A DNA stretch of 64,000 bases, taken from contig CM046853.1 in the NCBI GenBank assembly GCA_025617745.1, positions 17,591,036-17,655,035 on the forward strand, read 5' to 3'. This DNA is from Heliocidaris erythrogramma. Taxonomy: Eukaryota > Echinodermata > Echinoidea > Camarodonta > Echinometridae. This document shows, in pieces, positions 10,540-21,144 of this stretch; position 1 is the stretch's first letter; every line of letters begins with the position of its first letter. Under the pieces are notes generated by a model. It was not told the DNA's origin, did not search any database, and saw only the letters and a program-made list of their open reading frames with translations. A program made the translations under genes and the position numbers.

Positions 10540-12335
10540 AAGCGCGTAGCCAGGGGTGGTGGCCCCCCAAAAAAGAAAAGCAACAAACAACCCCAAAACC
10601 GCCAACTAAAAAAAAAAAAAAAACGGCCGGAAGTGAGAGGAAAAATATCTAAAAGGTGCTACGACACGGTTATCTTTCTCTCAAAAGTCTCAAAAGTTGC
10701 CTAAAGTTAAGTTTTTGCGCTTCGTGCGGAAAGGGGGAATCTTCTCCTCCCTGGGCCTACCCCTGTTACAGGTACAGTTCAATATTGTGTCCAAATAATT
10801 GGGAAAAAGGTGCTATTATAGCATGGGCCACCGAGCTCCGGGGGGGGGGGGGGGGCTGGGGGAGAGGCTGCAGCTCGCCACACTTTTTTTTAGTAGACAC
10901 GTTTATAAAATCTCGGAAAAAAGGTTCGAAAATTGTTATTAATGAGTGAAATCAGATCAACCCCCCCCCCCCCCCCCACTTTCAAAAACGCTCCGCGGCC
11001 CCTGTATAGGAGCCATTATCTTCTCGAATTTGCTAAAACGTCACTAGCTTTCGCACTTTGCGCGGGAAGGGGCTCCTCCTTGCGCCCACCCCTGTTACAT
11101 GACATTGTGCAGTATTGCGTCCAAATAATTGAAAAGCTGTCAGGGCGTCGAACTAACTTTATGCTAAAGAAAAAGGTGTTATACGAGCTATTATCTTTCT
11201 CTCAAAGTTTGCTAAAAACGTCAAAGCTATCGCGCTTCACGCGGGGGAAACTTCCCCTTCCTGCGCCCACCCCTGTTATATACATACAGTGCAGTATTGC
11301 GTCCAAATAACTGAAAAGCAGTCAGGGCGCCGAACTAACTTTGTGCTAAAGAAAAAGGTACTATACGAGCTATTATCTTTCTTTCAAAATTGCTAAAACG
11401 TCAAAGCTTTCGCGCTTCGGGCGAAAGCGCGAATAAATATATTCATGATGGCTTATTTTGACTTTGTGAAATGATAACTCTTTCTTTCCATGATTAAGCC
11501 AAATGTATCACATTGTGGATAGTAATTATTTTCTAGTATTACAATAAGTTCAAAACTTAAAATGATTTTGCTTTTCATCTCTTTTTTCTTGAAACTGCAG
11601 ATTGCTCATGTTTCAAAACAAGATTTCGTCATGTGACATCACAGGAATTTGTTTTCATCAAACGGACGTGCTAAAAAGTACATACTGAACTTGAGCAATG
11701 ATCATGTATTTCATGAAAACAGTCAGAACAAGAAGCGTGTACATGTACATGTCAAAGCTTTCGCGCTTCGGGCGGGAAGGGGGAAACTTCCCCTTCCTGC
11801 GCCCACCCCTGTTATATACATACAGTGCATTATTGCGTCCAAATAACTGAAAAGCAGTCAGGGCGTCGAACTAACTTTGTGCTAAAGAAAAAGGTACTAT
11901 ACGAGCTATTATCTTTCTCTCAAATTTGCTAAAACGTCAATGCTTCGCGCGGGAAGGGGGAAACTTCCCCTCCCTGCGCCCACCATTGTTACATACAGTG
12001 CAGTATTGCGTCCAAATAACTGAAAAGCAGTCAGGGCGTCGAACAAACTTTTCGCCTAAAAAAGGTGCTGTTATGAGCAAATTTATATTTCTCTCAAATT
12101 TGCTAAAACGTCAAAGCTTTTGCACTTCGTGCAGGAAGGAGGAAACTTTCCCCTCCCTGTGCCCCCCCCTGTAATATACATACAGTGCACTATTGCGTCC
12201 AAATAGCAGTCAGGGCGTGAAATTAATTTTTTGCCGATTAAAAAAAAGGTGCTACGAGCCGTAATAATTCTCTCAAATTTGCTAAAACGGCGGGAGGGCA
12301 AAACTCCCCCTCCCTGCAACCACCCCATGGGAAGA
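10540..12335 (+). repeat. Tandem array of ~185-bp units, transposon-like left end
   Basis: The landmark GTCCAAATA recurs at about 10790, 11120, 11309, 11837, 12013 and 12197, each followed by a 'gtcagggcg' block and preceded by 'ctgcgcccacccctgtta'. Spacing is 176-189 bp except where the gene fragment sits. The left edge GCGTAGCCAGGGGTGG resembles the right terminal repeat of the hAT-type element at 57989-59294, whose interior holds the same units in reverse orientation. I could not find a matching right end. Open frames in the array (10465-12328) are by-products. Long C or G runs occur at 10501, 10841 and 10961. Confidence 0.75.
11434..11748 (+). pseudogene. Duplicated 5' fragment of the PDZ/COR/Death gene
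   Basis: These 315 bp match 25966-26280 with a constant offset of 14,532 bp, no gaps, and only two differences that I could find (ccatgatt/ccttgatt; ctaaaaag/ctagaaag). The copied piece contains intron sequence, a pyrimidine tract and acceptor sites, and the start of the first recognised exon of the gene at 26177. It lies between two units of the tandem array. A ~25-bp array segment, TCAAAGCTTTCGCGCTTCGG, is present on both sides of it. The copy has no continuation of the gene and is not expected to make protein. Confidence 0.9.
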
Positions 12336-12664
12336 ACGCTTTGCGTGCTTATACAACCGCCCCCAAAATTAAATCCTAGCTACCCGGTTGCTAGCCTTTG
12401 TCATTGGCTGCTGTACAAAATTCAAAATTTCCGGGAGTGAGGAGAGGGTTGGGGGGGGGACGGGTCTTCCCGTCCCCCGGGACGTACCCCTGCATTTATC
12501 GTATGATCGATTTATCGATTTGACCCCATCTAGTTATTTAGACCATCCATGTCATTCCCAAAGAAGCTTGTCAGCTCGAACGAAGCCGGGTTTGGCCTCC
12601 AGAACCCCCCCCCCCAACCCCAAAGGGCCCCAAAGTCGGGTAGATTTTAACTCATCTAACACAA

Positions 12665-12890
12665 TTATTCGCCAAACTTTGTCAGAAGAAAGGTGTATAC
12701 ATTACCAAATCTGAAATATTGACAACATTTTCCGTGGGGATGGGTTGTCAGACGGCCCCTGAAAATTGGGGCAAAATTTTCCCTTTGCAAATTTTGTCAG
12801 AAGGAAGAGGTATGGCGTACATTACAAAATATAAAAACTGACAAAAATTCCATAGGGAAGGGGGTGTAACGCGCCCCTGAAAAAAAAACA
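12665..12890 (+). repeat. Degenerate tandem pair
   Basis: Two ~110-bp stretches share the order 'aaattttgtcagaag-gaagaggtat-acattaca-aaata-tgacaa' and then 'cccctgaaaa'. They follow a C-rich, G-rich tract at 12450-12620. There is no gene here. Confidence 0.45.
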
Positions 12891-12929
12891 CCAAAGTGCC
12901 TCTAAAACAAGCTTTGCTGTCCAAAATGC

Positions 12930-13330
12930 ATGGATGTTGAGAAAAAACATTTCTTTTGGGCATTACAACCTTAATAACTCCAAAGTGTCTCATTCAATTC
13001 ACATCAACTTTATACAGTACCATTTTGAGTACTGTAACTTCTTGGGGTGCAATTTGATGTCAAATGATCATTTCAATAATACGTTATTAAATTGTGAAAA
13101 TTGTATTGCTTTCTCAAAAGTAGTCAAATGTTGTTGTCAGGATTAAGTAAACACATCCATTCCCAATCTGATTGATTGATTGAATGATTGATGCAAGGTT
13201 TATTTCATCTCATTTCCAAATACAAAACAATATGATTTACAATGTACAAAATCATGAAATGAAAAAGGAACTTACTGGAAAGCATAGCTTGTTTGTGTAG
13301 GTTCCCAAGAATAAATATAACACTAACATA
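12930..13330 (+). mobile_element. Possible degraded LINE fragment
   Basis: The frame at 12934-13146 contains FIQYHFEYCNFLGCN, which resembles the 'Y-x-x-x-YCN-x-x-W-G-N' block near the C-terminal end of non-LTR reverse transcriptases. After it comes an AT-rich 'tttatttcatctcatttccaaata' stretch like a retroposon 3' region. Too little is left to classify. From 13330 to 13604 I see only AT-rich DNA. Confidence 0.3.
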
Positions 13331-13604
13331 ATTATCTTTTATAACATGGAAAATTGGAAGTGAAATAGATATTTAAAAAATATATATATTGGCATATCTC
13401 TCATAATCACATAATTAATCAGGTAGTCATGAATCCTGTATATAATGCAAATTTTCATAGCAGGATGCTTTACACTAAAGAACAAATGAAAAGACTCTAC
13501 TTTCATTCTCTATACAGAATGAAGGCTGAGGCGTGATGGCACAATATTCCGCCAGATCGCGCCAAGTTGGATTTTCGATCAGTCAAGGCAAGCAAGTGAA
13601 GTAT

Positions 13605-15383
13605 TGTGGCGGCCCTCACCTTCACCACCGACCTCTACGTCGGGCTTTGGAATCTGAATTTCTTGGTCAGATGACATTTTATTTTAATTTTCTTTAATTT
13701 GTTTCCGAGCGGTCCAAAAGGTTTATTAAATCAAATATATTCGAAAAGAGAGGGCGGCCAATTATCTAACGGTTCTTTTCATCAAAATATATGACTATAT
13801 GGTAGAGGTAAACAGGAATAAGAACACAATTGTTTATTGACTCAGATTTAAGTTTCCAGACAAAAGAAAAATGGTCAACGTTTATTTATAAATTTTACAA
13901 ATACATCAAATCAATTATCGCCACTGTTACAATGTCAAGTACTTATGTTTCCAGTCATTTATAAGACACAACTGGTATTAAATATTTAATCTCATAATTA
14001 TAATTCAGTAATTTATAAAGACATAACTGAAATTAATTTGTATTACAATTAACATATTAGCTATACGATTTTGTAAGGGCAAGGGGGGGGGGGGGGTACT
14101 TGGAAATTTCAATTATCATCTATTCTTTCATAATCAATGTAGACCAAGGCAGGGTAGCATCAATTCATTTCCAGCATCTACTTCTTTGTTAATCCAGCAT
14201 CTCATACCTTGGACATCATTCCTCTTCGTCTTAGGCGAGTACAGCAAAGCCCACTGTACGTCTTCTGACTTCCCAAGTCGCTCTGCCAAAAGCCCCTCCT
14301 TCGTCTTAGGCGAGTACAGCAAAGCCCACTGTACGTCTTCTGACTTCCCAAGTCGCTCTGCCAAAAGCCCCCTCCTTCGTCTTAGGCGAGTACAGCAAAG
14401 CCCACTGTACGTCTTCTGACTCCCCAAGTCGCTCTGCCAAAAGCCCTCCCTTCGACACGCAACTTTATACCTATTTATCAACATATTGCGGACGTCGGGG
14501 AAAGCCGACGCGAAGCGACCAAGAGCGCTCACACACATCGGCGCGGAATGTACGCAATTTCAATTTGTGCTAGATTGCCAACAAATTTCCTTATTTCCAA
14601 TAAACGAAATTCTTATCCAAAAATAGACTATACCAATCTGGAGGAGTGTTACATTTTGCATGAAGTGATATAAATCATTTCACAATCCGAATCTTATTAG
14701 TGTGTTTGAAACCAAAAACAATCACAAAAATCCGCCCTCGCAAGATCTGTGTGCATTCTCTTGATGCTCGCTCGGTGAATCCGTGAGACGACACAAATTT
14801 ATAAAACCACGAGATTAAATTGCTTATTGTGCAACCAATTCATTACAAATACCCAAACGGAATATCGGTTGCATTGGACATATATAATTTGCATTGCATA
14901 AACAGTAATTCATTCCTTTTTTTATGTTATATAAATTAGAAGAATGAAAGAAAAACATCTTAGATCAAGAATCTAAGGATCGCTGCGCTGTATGCTAATA
15001 AGCCTGAAATTCGCGACCAAGGATCTTACATTCCAAAAGCGCTGAAATTCGCGTCGAAATACTGCGCGTAATTTAGCGTTTTGTAAACAACAATTGAATT
15101 CGCATTGTTATTATTATTATTGTTATTATTATGCTGAAGCCTACAGCAACGGAGAATGGTCGTTGGTAGTTCCAGCTTCTTTCAACACAATATTAGAGAA
15201 TAATTCTACGAACCTTGTTCGGCATCCTGACCTGGTGATGATTTTTGAGCAAAGATCACGAGCAGCAATTTATCGTGTGAAAGTGTTAAAGTGTTAAATA
15301 CAGTAGCCGTAAAGAGACAAATATATTACAAAAATAGGCTTTAAGAATTAGAACCTTAGTCTGTAATTACGAGGATCGTTACA
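13605..15383 (-). repeat. 3' LTR of the gypsy element (three internal repeats)
   Basis: This 1779-bp direct repeat matches 21072-22925. It holds three ~75-bp tandem units (14222-14450) built around TCTTAGGCGAGTACAGCAAA. The 75-bp length difference from the other LTR equals one unit. The open frames inside (14134-14538, 15094-15297) recur in both LTRs and are not separate genes. Confidence 0.9.
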
Positions 15384-15386
15384 CAG

Positions 15387-15397
15387 CCTTCCTCCCT
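15387..15397 (-). other. Polypurine tract of the gypsy element
   Basis: On the minus strand this reads AGGGAGGAAGG and lies three bases from the inner edge of the 3' LTR. This is where plus-strand DNA priming is expected in the LTR retrotransposon family. Confidence 0.75.
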
Positions 15398-15952
15398 ACA
15401 AAATGCGTCCTCGCATTTCAGTTATAATATACAAACGAGTGATATTTATGTTTAAAAGTCTTGCTCTCATTCGCAAGAAATTATCATTATAATACAGAAA
15501 AACATATAAGAATAGAATTGTAAGTGACGTTTGGACGATATGCACTTGTCTTATTTTGCCCGCTTATTCTCTCCATCATTCCAAAGTGTCTCTTCAACCA
15601 CTCTTGTAATTCAAACATCCTCCTCAATCAAAACCTTAGATCAATCAATCAATCAAATCTCCTTTACCACTATTTTACAACATCACATCACATCACATCA
15701 ATCAATCAATCATTATATACAACATAAGACAACTGCTTCCGTCCAAATTACTTGTCAATTCGCTGTTCCTTCATCGAGGAACATCAGAAAAATATTCATT
15801 AACTTTTGCATCACTCCGCTTATATATGCAAAACATTTTTATAATTAATTCTTAAAAAACTACCAGTGGCGTTACAAACAGTGTGCATTTGAATAAATGA
15901 GATTAGGAAGATTTTTGTGATAAATATATTTAATATCATCCGTTCTTTGTTA

Positions 15953-18900
15953 TCAGAAAAAGAAACTAGGAGGTCTTCTTCTTCGTACTGGGTACCGGCG
16001 AGCATCATCTTGGCTCCCTTCTTCAGTCACGTCCGAGTTAGCTTCTTCTTGTAGATAATGCTTTCTCTCATCTTGTGCATCGCTGTCGTCATCTTTTGGT
16101 TTCCGAGCTGGCTTCCATTCATCCGGTTCGTCTCCTTCAAATGGTTTCAGTCTGTCAAAATGGACAATCCTCATCTTGGCTCGAGGATTTCTCTGAATCC
16201 TGTAGGTGACATCAGATAACTTGCTCTTGATCTTGTATGGGCCATCCCATCTATAACTTAGCTTCGGGCTCACACCTTTGTGTCTCGTATTGTTCCGTAA
16301 CCAGACGTAGTTTCCTTCCTCATACAAGTTTCCAACAATCTTCTTGTCGTAGTTCCGTTTCTGCCGTCTCAGATTCTTCGTACTGTGGTCAGTTATCCTA
16401 GTATGGATATCATCCATTCTGTTCCGCAGTTCTTCTACATAGTCCGTTCCAACTTCTACTTCTTGGTGGACCACATAATGGTCTGAAGGTAGGCCTAGTT
16501 CCCTTCCAAACATCACCATGTTTGGCGTCTCTTGTGTTGTCTCGTGAACTGTACTTCTATATGCCGCTGTGGCCAATGGCACATGTTTGTCCCAATCTTG
16601 CTGGTTCTTTCCAGGATCTATCAATGTGACTAGCATATCAAGTAATGTCCTGTTGAAGCGTTCAATCATTCCGTCCGACTTTGGATTATACGGCGTCGTC
16701 CTCGTCTTCTTAATTCCTAAGAGTTGGCAAACTTCTCTGAATAGTTGCGACTCGAAGTTTCTTCCTTGGTCCGTGTGAATCTCCTTTGGTACTCCGTACC
16801 TACATATAAACTCTTCTACCAGTTTCGGTGCCACGGTTTTGGCTTTCTCATCAGGGATTGGATAGGCTTCAACAAATCTCGTGTAATAATCGCCTACTAC
16901 CATTATGTACTTATTCCCATCATTCGTCTCAGGCAAAGGTCCTAAAATATCAAGTGCAATCCGTTCCATCGGACTTCCACTTCTTCTCTGCTGTAGAGGC
17001 GCTCGTCGCTTCTTTCCACTCGATTTCCGCCGAGAACATGCTTCACATTTACGCATGAAGGACCTAACATCCGCCTTCATTCCTACCCAGTAGTATCTCG
17101 TCTGAACACTCTTAAGTGTTTTCGTCACTCCTAAGTGACCTGCCAGGGAACCTCCGTGAAGTTCTTCCATAACTTCTTGAATTTTTCCTCTTGGTAGCAC
17201 GAGTCGCCACTTTACTTCTTTGCCGTCTGTCGATTCCCATCTTCTATAGAGCATTCCATCTCTGATTTGAAGTTGTTCCCAATGTTCTAATAAGACTTTG
17301 ACTTTCTTAGACATGGCGGACATTTCTTCTTTGGTCGGTTTGGCATTTTCTTCCATAGCCTCTAGCACGGGCTTGATAGTTGGATCGTCAAGTTGAGCTT
17401 TCCTCATCTCAGGCACTTTCCTGTTATTTGTCATCAGAATTGCACGGGCTTGACCCCTCTCTTCTTCATTGGAGTTGCAATCCACTCCCCTTCCACACTG
17501 GCGGCATGGTCTTCTCGATAGAGCATCAGCATTTCCATGACTTCTACCAGCTCTGTGAATTATTTCTATGTCGTAAGCTGCGATGACTTCCAGCCATCGT
17601 GCGAGCTGACCTTCGGGAAGTTTGAAATTTGTTAGCCACCTCAAGGCTCCATGGTCCGTTCGCACTCTTATGTGTCTTCCATATAGGTATTGCTTGTAGT
17701 GCTTCAAGTAGACAACAACAGCTAGAAGTTCTCGTCTTGTCACGCAGTAGTTTCTTTCTGCCTTACTCAGAACTTTGCTTCCATAAGCAATTACTCTTTC
17801 CTTTCCATCTTGGACTTGGGATAATACTCCACCTATCCCATCTTTACTGGCATCTGTATCCAGAATGAATTCCCCTTCAGTGTTTGGATATGCCAGAATG
17901 GGTGCAGTGATTAGTCTTCGTTTCAGCTCATCAAACGCAGCCTGGCAGACAGAACTCCATCCGAACTGTCCGGCACGGCCCTTTTCCGTAAGTTGATGAA
18001 GAGGTTTGGCTATGCTAGCAAAACCTTCAACGAAGCGTCTGTAGTATGATGCAAGACCAAGAAAACTTCTAACTTCTGTCACATCCGTTGGCGTCGGCCA
18101 CGTCTTTACAGATTCGATCTTTTCTTGTTGAGTTGACACTCCTTTGCTTGATACCTCGTGTCCGAGATAGGACACCTTTGTCTTGAAGAGAAAGCATTTC
18201 TTCGGCTTTAACTTCAGGTTGGTTTGTCGTAGTCGGTGAAGTACTTGGCGTAATCGGAAGAGTTCCTCTGGTATCGATTTACCAAAGATAATCAAGTCAT
18301 CTAAGTAGACAAGTAATGTCTCCCAATGTAATCCGGCTAGTACCTTATCCATCAATCTCTCAAATGTAGCTGGGGCATTACACAGCCCGAATGGCATTAC
18401 ATTCCATGAATAGAGTCCACCGTCAGCTAAGAAAGCTGACTTTGCCTTAGCCTCTTTGTCCAGGCCTACTTGCCAATATCCACTTGCCAAGTCCAGGGTT
18501 GAGAACCACTGCGCCCCTGACAGTGCGTCTAGAGTTTCATCTATCCTGGGTAAAGGGTAGGCATCTTTGATTGTCGCAACATTCAATTGTCGATAATCCA
18601 CGCAAAATCTCTGAGTTCCATCTTTCTTCTTCACGAGCACAACGTTTGCAGCCCAGGGACTATCAGTCGGTTCGATTAGCTCTTTTTGAAGCAGCTCTTC
18701 TACTTGCTTCTTTATTTCGTCTTTTTGACCAAAGGGGTGTTTGCGTGGGCGTTGTCTGATTGGTCGCTGAGTTCCAGTATCAATCCTGTGTTGTACAAGA
18801 TTAGTTCTTCCAATATCATCATCTCCTCTTGAGAATACATCTTGAAATTCTGTCAACAACTCCGCTACATCTTGGTGATACTCAGTTGGTATTTCCTCTG

Positions 18901-19759
18901 CACTTCTTCTTAGTAATTCCTTCAAGTGTTCTGGTACTCTTCCATCATTAACAGTTGTGTACTTGGGGATCTCTTGGACTTCACTCGAATCTATTACCGT
19001 CATCATAGCGATTGGTGTGTTCTTCTGTATGACTTTGTTGGAACTAGATGGGTTGAATACTCTAACAGGTACTAATTCTTCACCTGTCTTGATTAGACTT
19101 CTAGCTGTAATGAGACCTCTCTTCACTAATTGTTGTTGGGCATTTCCAGCCTCTATTAAGCCCAAGGTGTTTGGTTTTATTCCTTCCTTTGTCGATCCAA
19201 GTATAACAGCTTCAAGGCCTGCTGGAATAGTTGTAGTTTCTGATGCGATTATACGACAGAATAACTTCTCTCCACTTTCATTCTTGCACTCTACTTTTCC
19301 CCATCTTGTAGTGAGTTGGAAATTCGTAAGATCAATGCTGGCTCCCATCTTAGTTAGATTATCCAAACCAAGAATTCCATCATTACTAACATCTGCGACT
19401 AATACTGTTATTAGTCCTTTGTTTGGGCCAATTGTCATTTCTTGAGTTATTGCTCCATGTATGGCTAATGGTGAACCATTAGCTAAGTGTGCACTTATAT
19501 CACGGTGTTGCAATGGGGGTCTCTCTTTTTCATCTAATTGTTCATACACTCGTCTTGCAATATAAGAATCAGAAGCACCAGTATCAACTAGGAACTTGTA
19601 TTCTTTTTCCTGAATGTGTACTGGCACATAGAGACCATCGATATTGTGAATACTGGGTATGAAACTTGTCTTCCTTCCATCTTGGACAAAGTTCTTTGCT
19701 GATTGGGTCTTAACTAGTTTTGGAAATTTGGCCGCGCCATGACCCGTTGGGGCGACCAC
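15953..19759 (-). CDS. pol: Gypsy Pol polyprotein (PR-RT-RH-IN)
   Basis: A 1268-codon frame. Visible parts: aspartic protease FLVDTGASDSY (about 56-66); reverse transcriptase with FCVDYRQLN and the catalytic LVYLDDLI (about 483-490); RNase H starting FILDTDASKDG (about 633); integrase zinc-binding His/Cys region ending CEAC, then the catalytic core with ALDILGPL, HTDQGRNF (about 993) and NPKSDGMIERFNRT; and a C-terminal WDGPYKIKSKLSD block like the GPY/F module. No chromodomain is evident. The frame overlaps the end of gag by 46 bases in another frame, the usual setting for frameshift read-through in this family. The ~570 bp between pol and the 3' LTR (15384-15952) show no further gene. Confidence 0.95.
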   Translation of the reverse strand: MVAPTGHGAAKFPKLVKTQSAKNFVQDGRKTSFIPSIHNIDGLYVPVHIQEKEYKFLVDTGASDSYIARRVYEQLDEKERPPLQHRDISAHLANGSPLAIHGAITQEMTIGPNKGLITVLVADVSNDGILGLDNLTKMGASIDLTNFQLTTRWGKVECKNESGEKLFCRIIASETTTIPAGLEAVILGSTKEGIKPNTLGLIEAGNAQQQLVKRGLITARSLIKTGEELVPVRVFNPSSSNKVIQKNTPIAMMTVIDSSEVQEIPKYTTVNDGRVPEHLKELLRRSAEEIPTEYHQDVAELLTEFQDVFSRGDDDIGRTNLVQHRIDTGTQRPIRQRPRKHPFGQKDEIKKQVEELLQKELIEPTDSPWAANVVLVKKKDGTQRFCVDYRQLNVATIKDAYPLPRIDETLDALSGAQWFSTLDLASGYWQVGLDKEAKAKSAFLADGGLYSWNVMPFGLCNAPATFERLMDKVLAGLHWETLLVYLDDLIIFGKSIPEELFRLRQVLHRLRQTNLKLKPKKCFLFKTKVSYLGHEVSSKGVSTQQEKIESVKTWPTPTDVTEVRSFLGLASYYRRFVEGFASIAKPLHQLTEKGRAGQFGWSSVCQAAFDELKRRLITAPILAYPNTEGEFILDTDASKDGIGGVLSQVQDGKERVIAYGSKVLSKAERNYCVTRRELLAVVVYLKHYKQYLYGRHIRVRTDHGALRWLTNFKLPEGQLARWLEVIAAYDIEIIHRAGRSHGNADALSRRPCRQCGRGVDCNSNEEERGQARAILMTNNRKVPEMRKAQLDDPTIKPVLEAMEENAKPTKEEMSAMSKKVKVLLEHWEQLQIRDGMLYRRWESTDGKEVKWRLVLPRGKIQEVMEELHGGSLAGHLGVTKTLKSVQTRYYWVGMKADVRSFMRKCEACSRRKSSGKKRRAPLQQRRSGSPMERIALDILGPLPETNDGNKYIMVVGDYYTRFVEAYPIPDEKAKTVAPKLVEEFICRYGVPKEIHTDQGRNFESQLFREVCQLLGIKKTRTTPYNPKSDGMIERFNRTLLDMLVTLIDPGKNQQDWDKHVPLATAAYRSTVHETTQETPNMVMFGRELGLPSDHYVVHQEVEVGTDYVEELRNRMDDIHTRITDHSTKNLRRQKRNYDKKIVGNLYEEGNYVWLRNNTRHKGVSPKLSYRWDGPYKIKSKLSDVTYRIQRNPRAKMRIVHFDRLKPFEGDEPDEWKPARKPKDDDSDAQDERKHYLQEEANSDVTEEGSQDDARRYPVRRRRPPSFFF

Positions 19760-21144
19760 TGGCCTTTTGACTGAAATTGATGTTCATATCTTCCTGTTTG
19801 TCTTGGCCGCGTCGATTCATCTCTTGGATTGTTGTGTCTTCGTAAGTCTATTTGCTTCTTGCGACATTCCCTCACGAAATGTCCAGGTTGATCACAATAG
19901 AAACATCTATTTGTCTTCTCATCATATCTTCTCTCAGGCGCTGATTGGTTTGGTACTTTTTGACTTCTCTTCTTGTTAGGTTGATTTTCCATAGCTAGTC
20001 CAATAGCTTTCTCAACTTCATCTCTTATCGTCTTCTCTAGATCCACATCAGAAGCAATTCCTCTATTGTAAGTAGGCTTCTTCCAGCCGTTCCTTTCCGT
20101 TTCTGTCTGTAGGAATGTCTCAGTAGTGATTGCCGCTTGAATCATCTCATCTAGACTTGTTGCTTTGGCATGGAATATACCCATACGAATCTCAGTACTA
20201 CGAATAGCATCAGTAAAATGAATCCTGGCCAATCTATCAATCCCTTCACTTTGAAAATTTGGATATGCCTTAGATGTCAATTCTCTAATATGACGCCCAA
20301 GGTCTTGAAGTGATTCCCCCTGATGTCGCTTACGATTCCTGAGTTCTAACAAATAGCTTTCTGCTTGTTTGGCAGAAGAGAACCTAAATGCCAATTTTCT
20401 GTTCATTTCTTCAAAGTTCCATTTCGCCCCTCTCTGTTCTTCTAGTAGCCTCAAGGCTGGGCCTCTCAAGCTTGCGGCGAGATATTTAGCAGATTCGTCA
20501 TCTTCCCAGTTGTTGATTTCACAACAAGATTCAAAGTGCGAGGCGTAGTCTTTCCAGTCAGTACTTCCATCGTACTTGTCTGGCATGATTAGTGGCCGAG
20601 AATTATTTCCTAGAATTCTCATCTTTTGGTTGTGGCATTGTCCATCATTCTTCTGGTTAGTTTCTTCTTTAAGAATCCACTTCTTTTCCTTCTCATCATG
20701 CTCATCGACATCAGATTTCCCTTCCACATCTTTCTTTTGGACTTCTCGTGGTATTTCCTGTCTTCTATTTGGTTTGAAATTGAATTCCACTTCACTCTCA
20801 TCTGAAGAGTCTGACATTTCCTCTGTGGTGGAATCTGAGCTTGGCCGTTTCCTATTTCGTCTTGCCTTCTTGGTCAGATTCATCATTTGCCCCATTAAGC
20901 TTGTTAATTGACTCAATATACGAGTTTGTAATTTCTCTGTTCTACTCTTCTTCTTCCGTGAGCCTATTGTACTTGACATTGTTTCTTCTGAGGAGCAACT
21001 TAGCTCATCTATTTCTTTCATAGATTCTGATACCTCCGCCATATGTATTATCCCACTCCTGACACCAATTTTGTGGCGGCCCTCACCTTCACCACCGACC
21101 TCTACGTCGGGCTTTGGAATCTGAATTTCTTGGTCAGATGACAT
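19714..21144 (-). CDS. gag: Gypsy Gag polyprotein
   Basis: A 476-codon frame. The N-terminal third is charged and low-complexity. A capsid-like region follows near 185-345 (LIMPDKYDGSTDWKDYASHF opening). A CCHC zinc knuckle CFYCDQPGHFVREC lies near 413-426, typical of nucleocapsid. The frame opens inside the last 73 bp of the 5' LTR and runs across the primer-binding site. The next Met, at 21042, lies just inside the LTR and may be the true start. Its neighbour is pol, overlapping at its end. Confidence 0.9.
   Translation of the reverse strand: MSSDQEIQIPKPDVEVGGEGEGRHKIGVRSGIIHMAEVSESMKEIDELSCSSEETMSSTIGSRKKKSRTEKLQTRILSQLTSLMGQMMNLTKKARRNRKRPSSDSTTEEMSDSSDESEVEFNFKPNRRQEIPREVQKKDVEGKSDVDEHDEKEKKWILKEETNQKNDGQCHNQKMRILGNNSRPLIMPDKYDGSTDWKDYASHFESCCEINNWEDDESAKYLAASLRGPALRLLEEQRGAKWNFEEMNRKLAFRFSSAKQAESYLLELRNRKRHQGESLQDLGRHIRELTSKAYPNFQSEGIDRLARIHFTDAIRSTEIRMGIFHAKATSLDEMIQAAITTETFLQTETERNGWKKPTYNRGIASDVDLEKTIRDEVEKAIGLAMENQPNKKRSQKVPNQSAPERRYDEKTNRCFYCDQPGHFVRECRKKQIDLRRHNNPRDESTRPRQTGRYEHQFQSKGQWSPQRVMARPNFQN
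21050..21067 (-). other. Primer-binding site, complementary to tRNA-Leu 3' end
   Basis: The minus strand reads TGGTGTCAGGAGTGGGAT, the complement of a tRNA 3' end ...CACTCCTGACACCA, which is that of animal tRNA-Leu. It begins four bases inside the 5' LTR edge. The tRNA identity is from memory of tRNA-Leu sequences. Confidence 0.8.

Noticed and set aside
10465-12328. Chain of small plus-strand frames
   Set aside because: They follow the ~185-bp repeat units and contain homopolymer runs; no conserved protein features.
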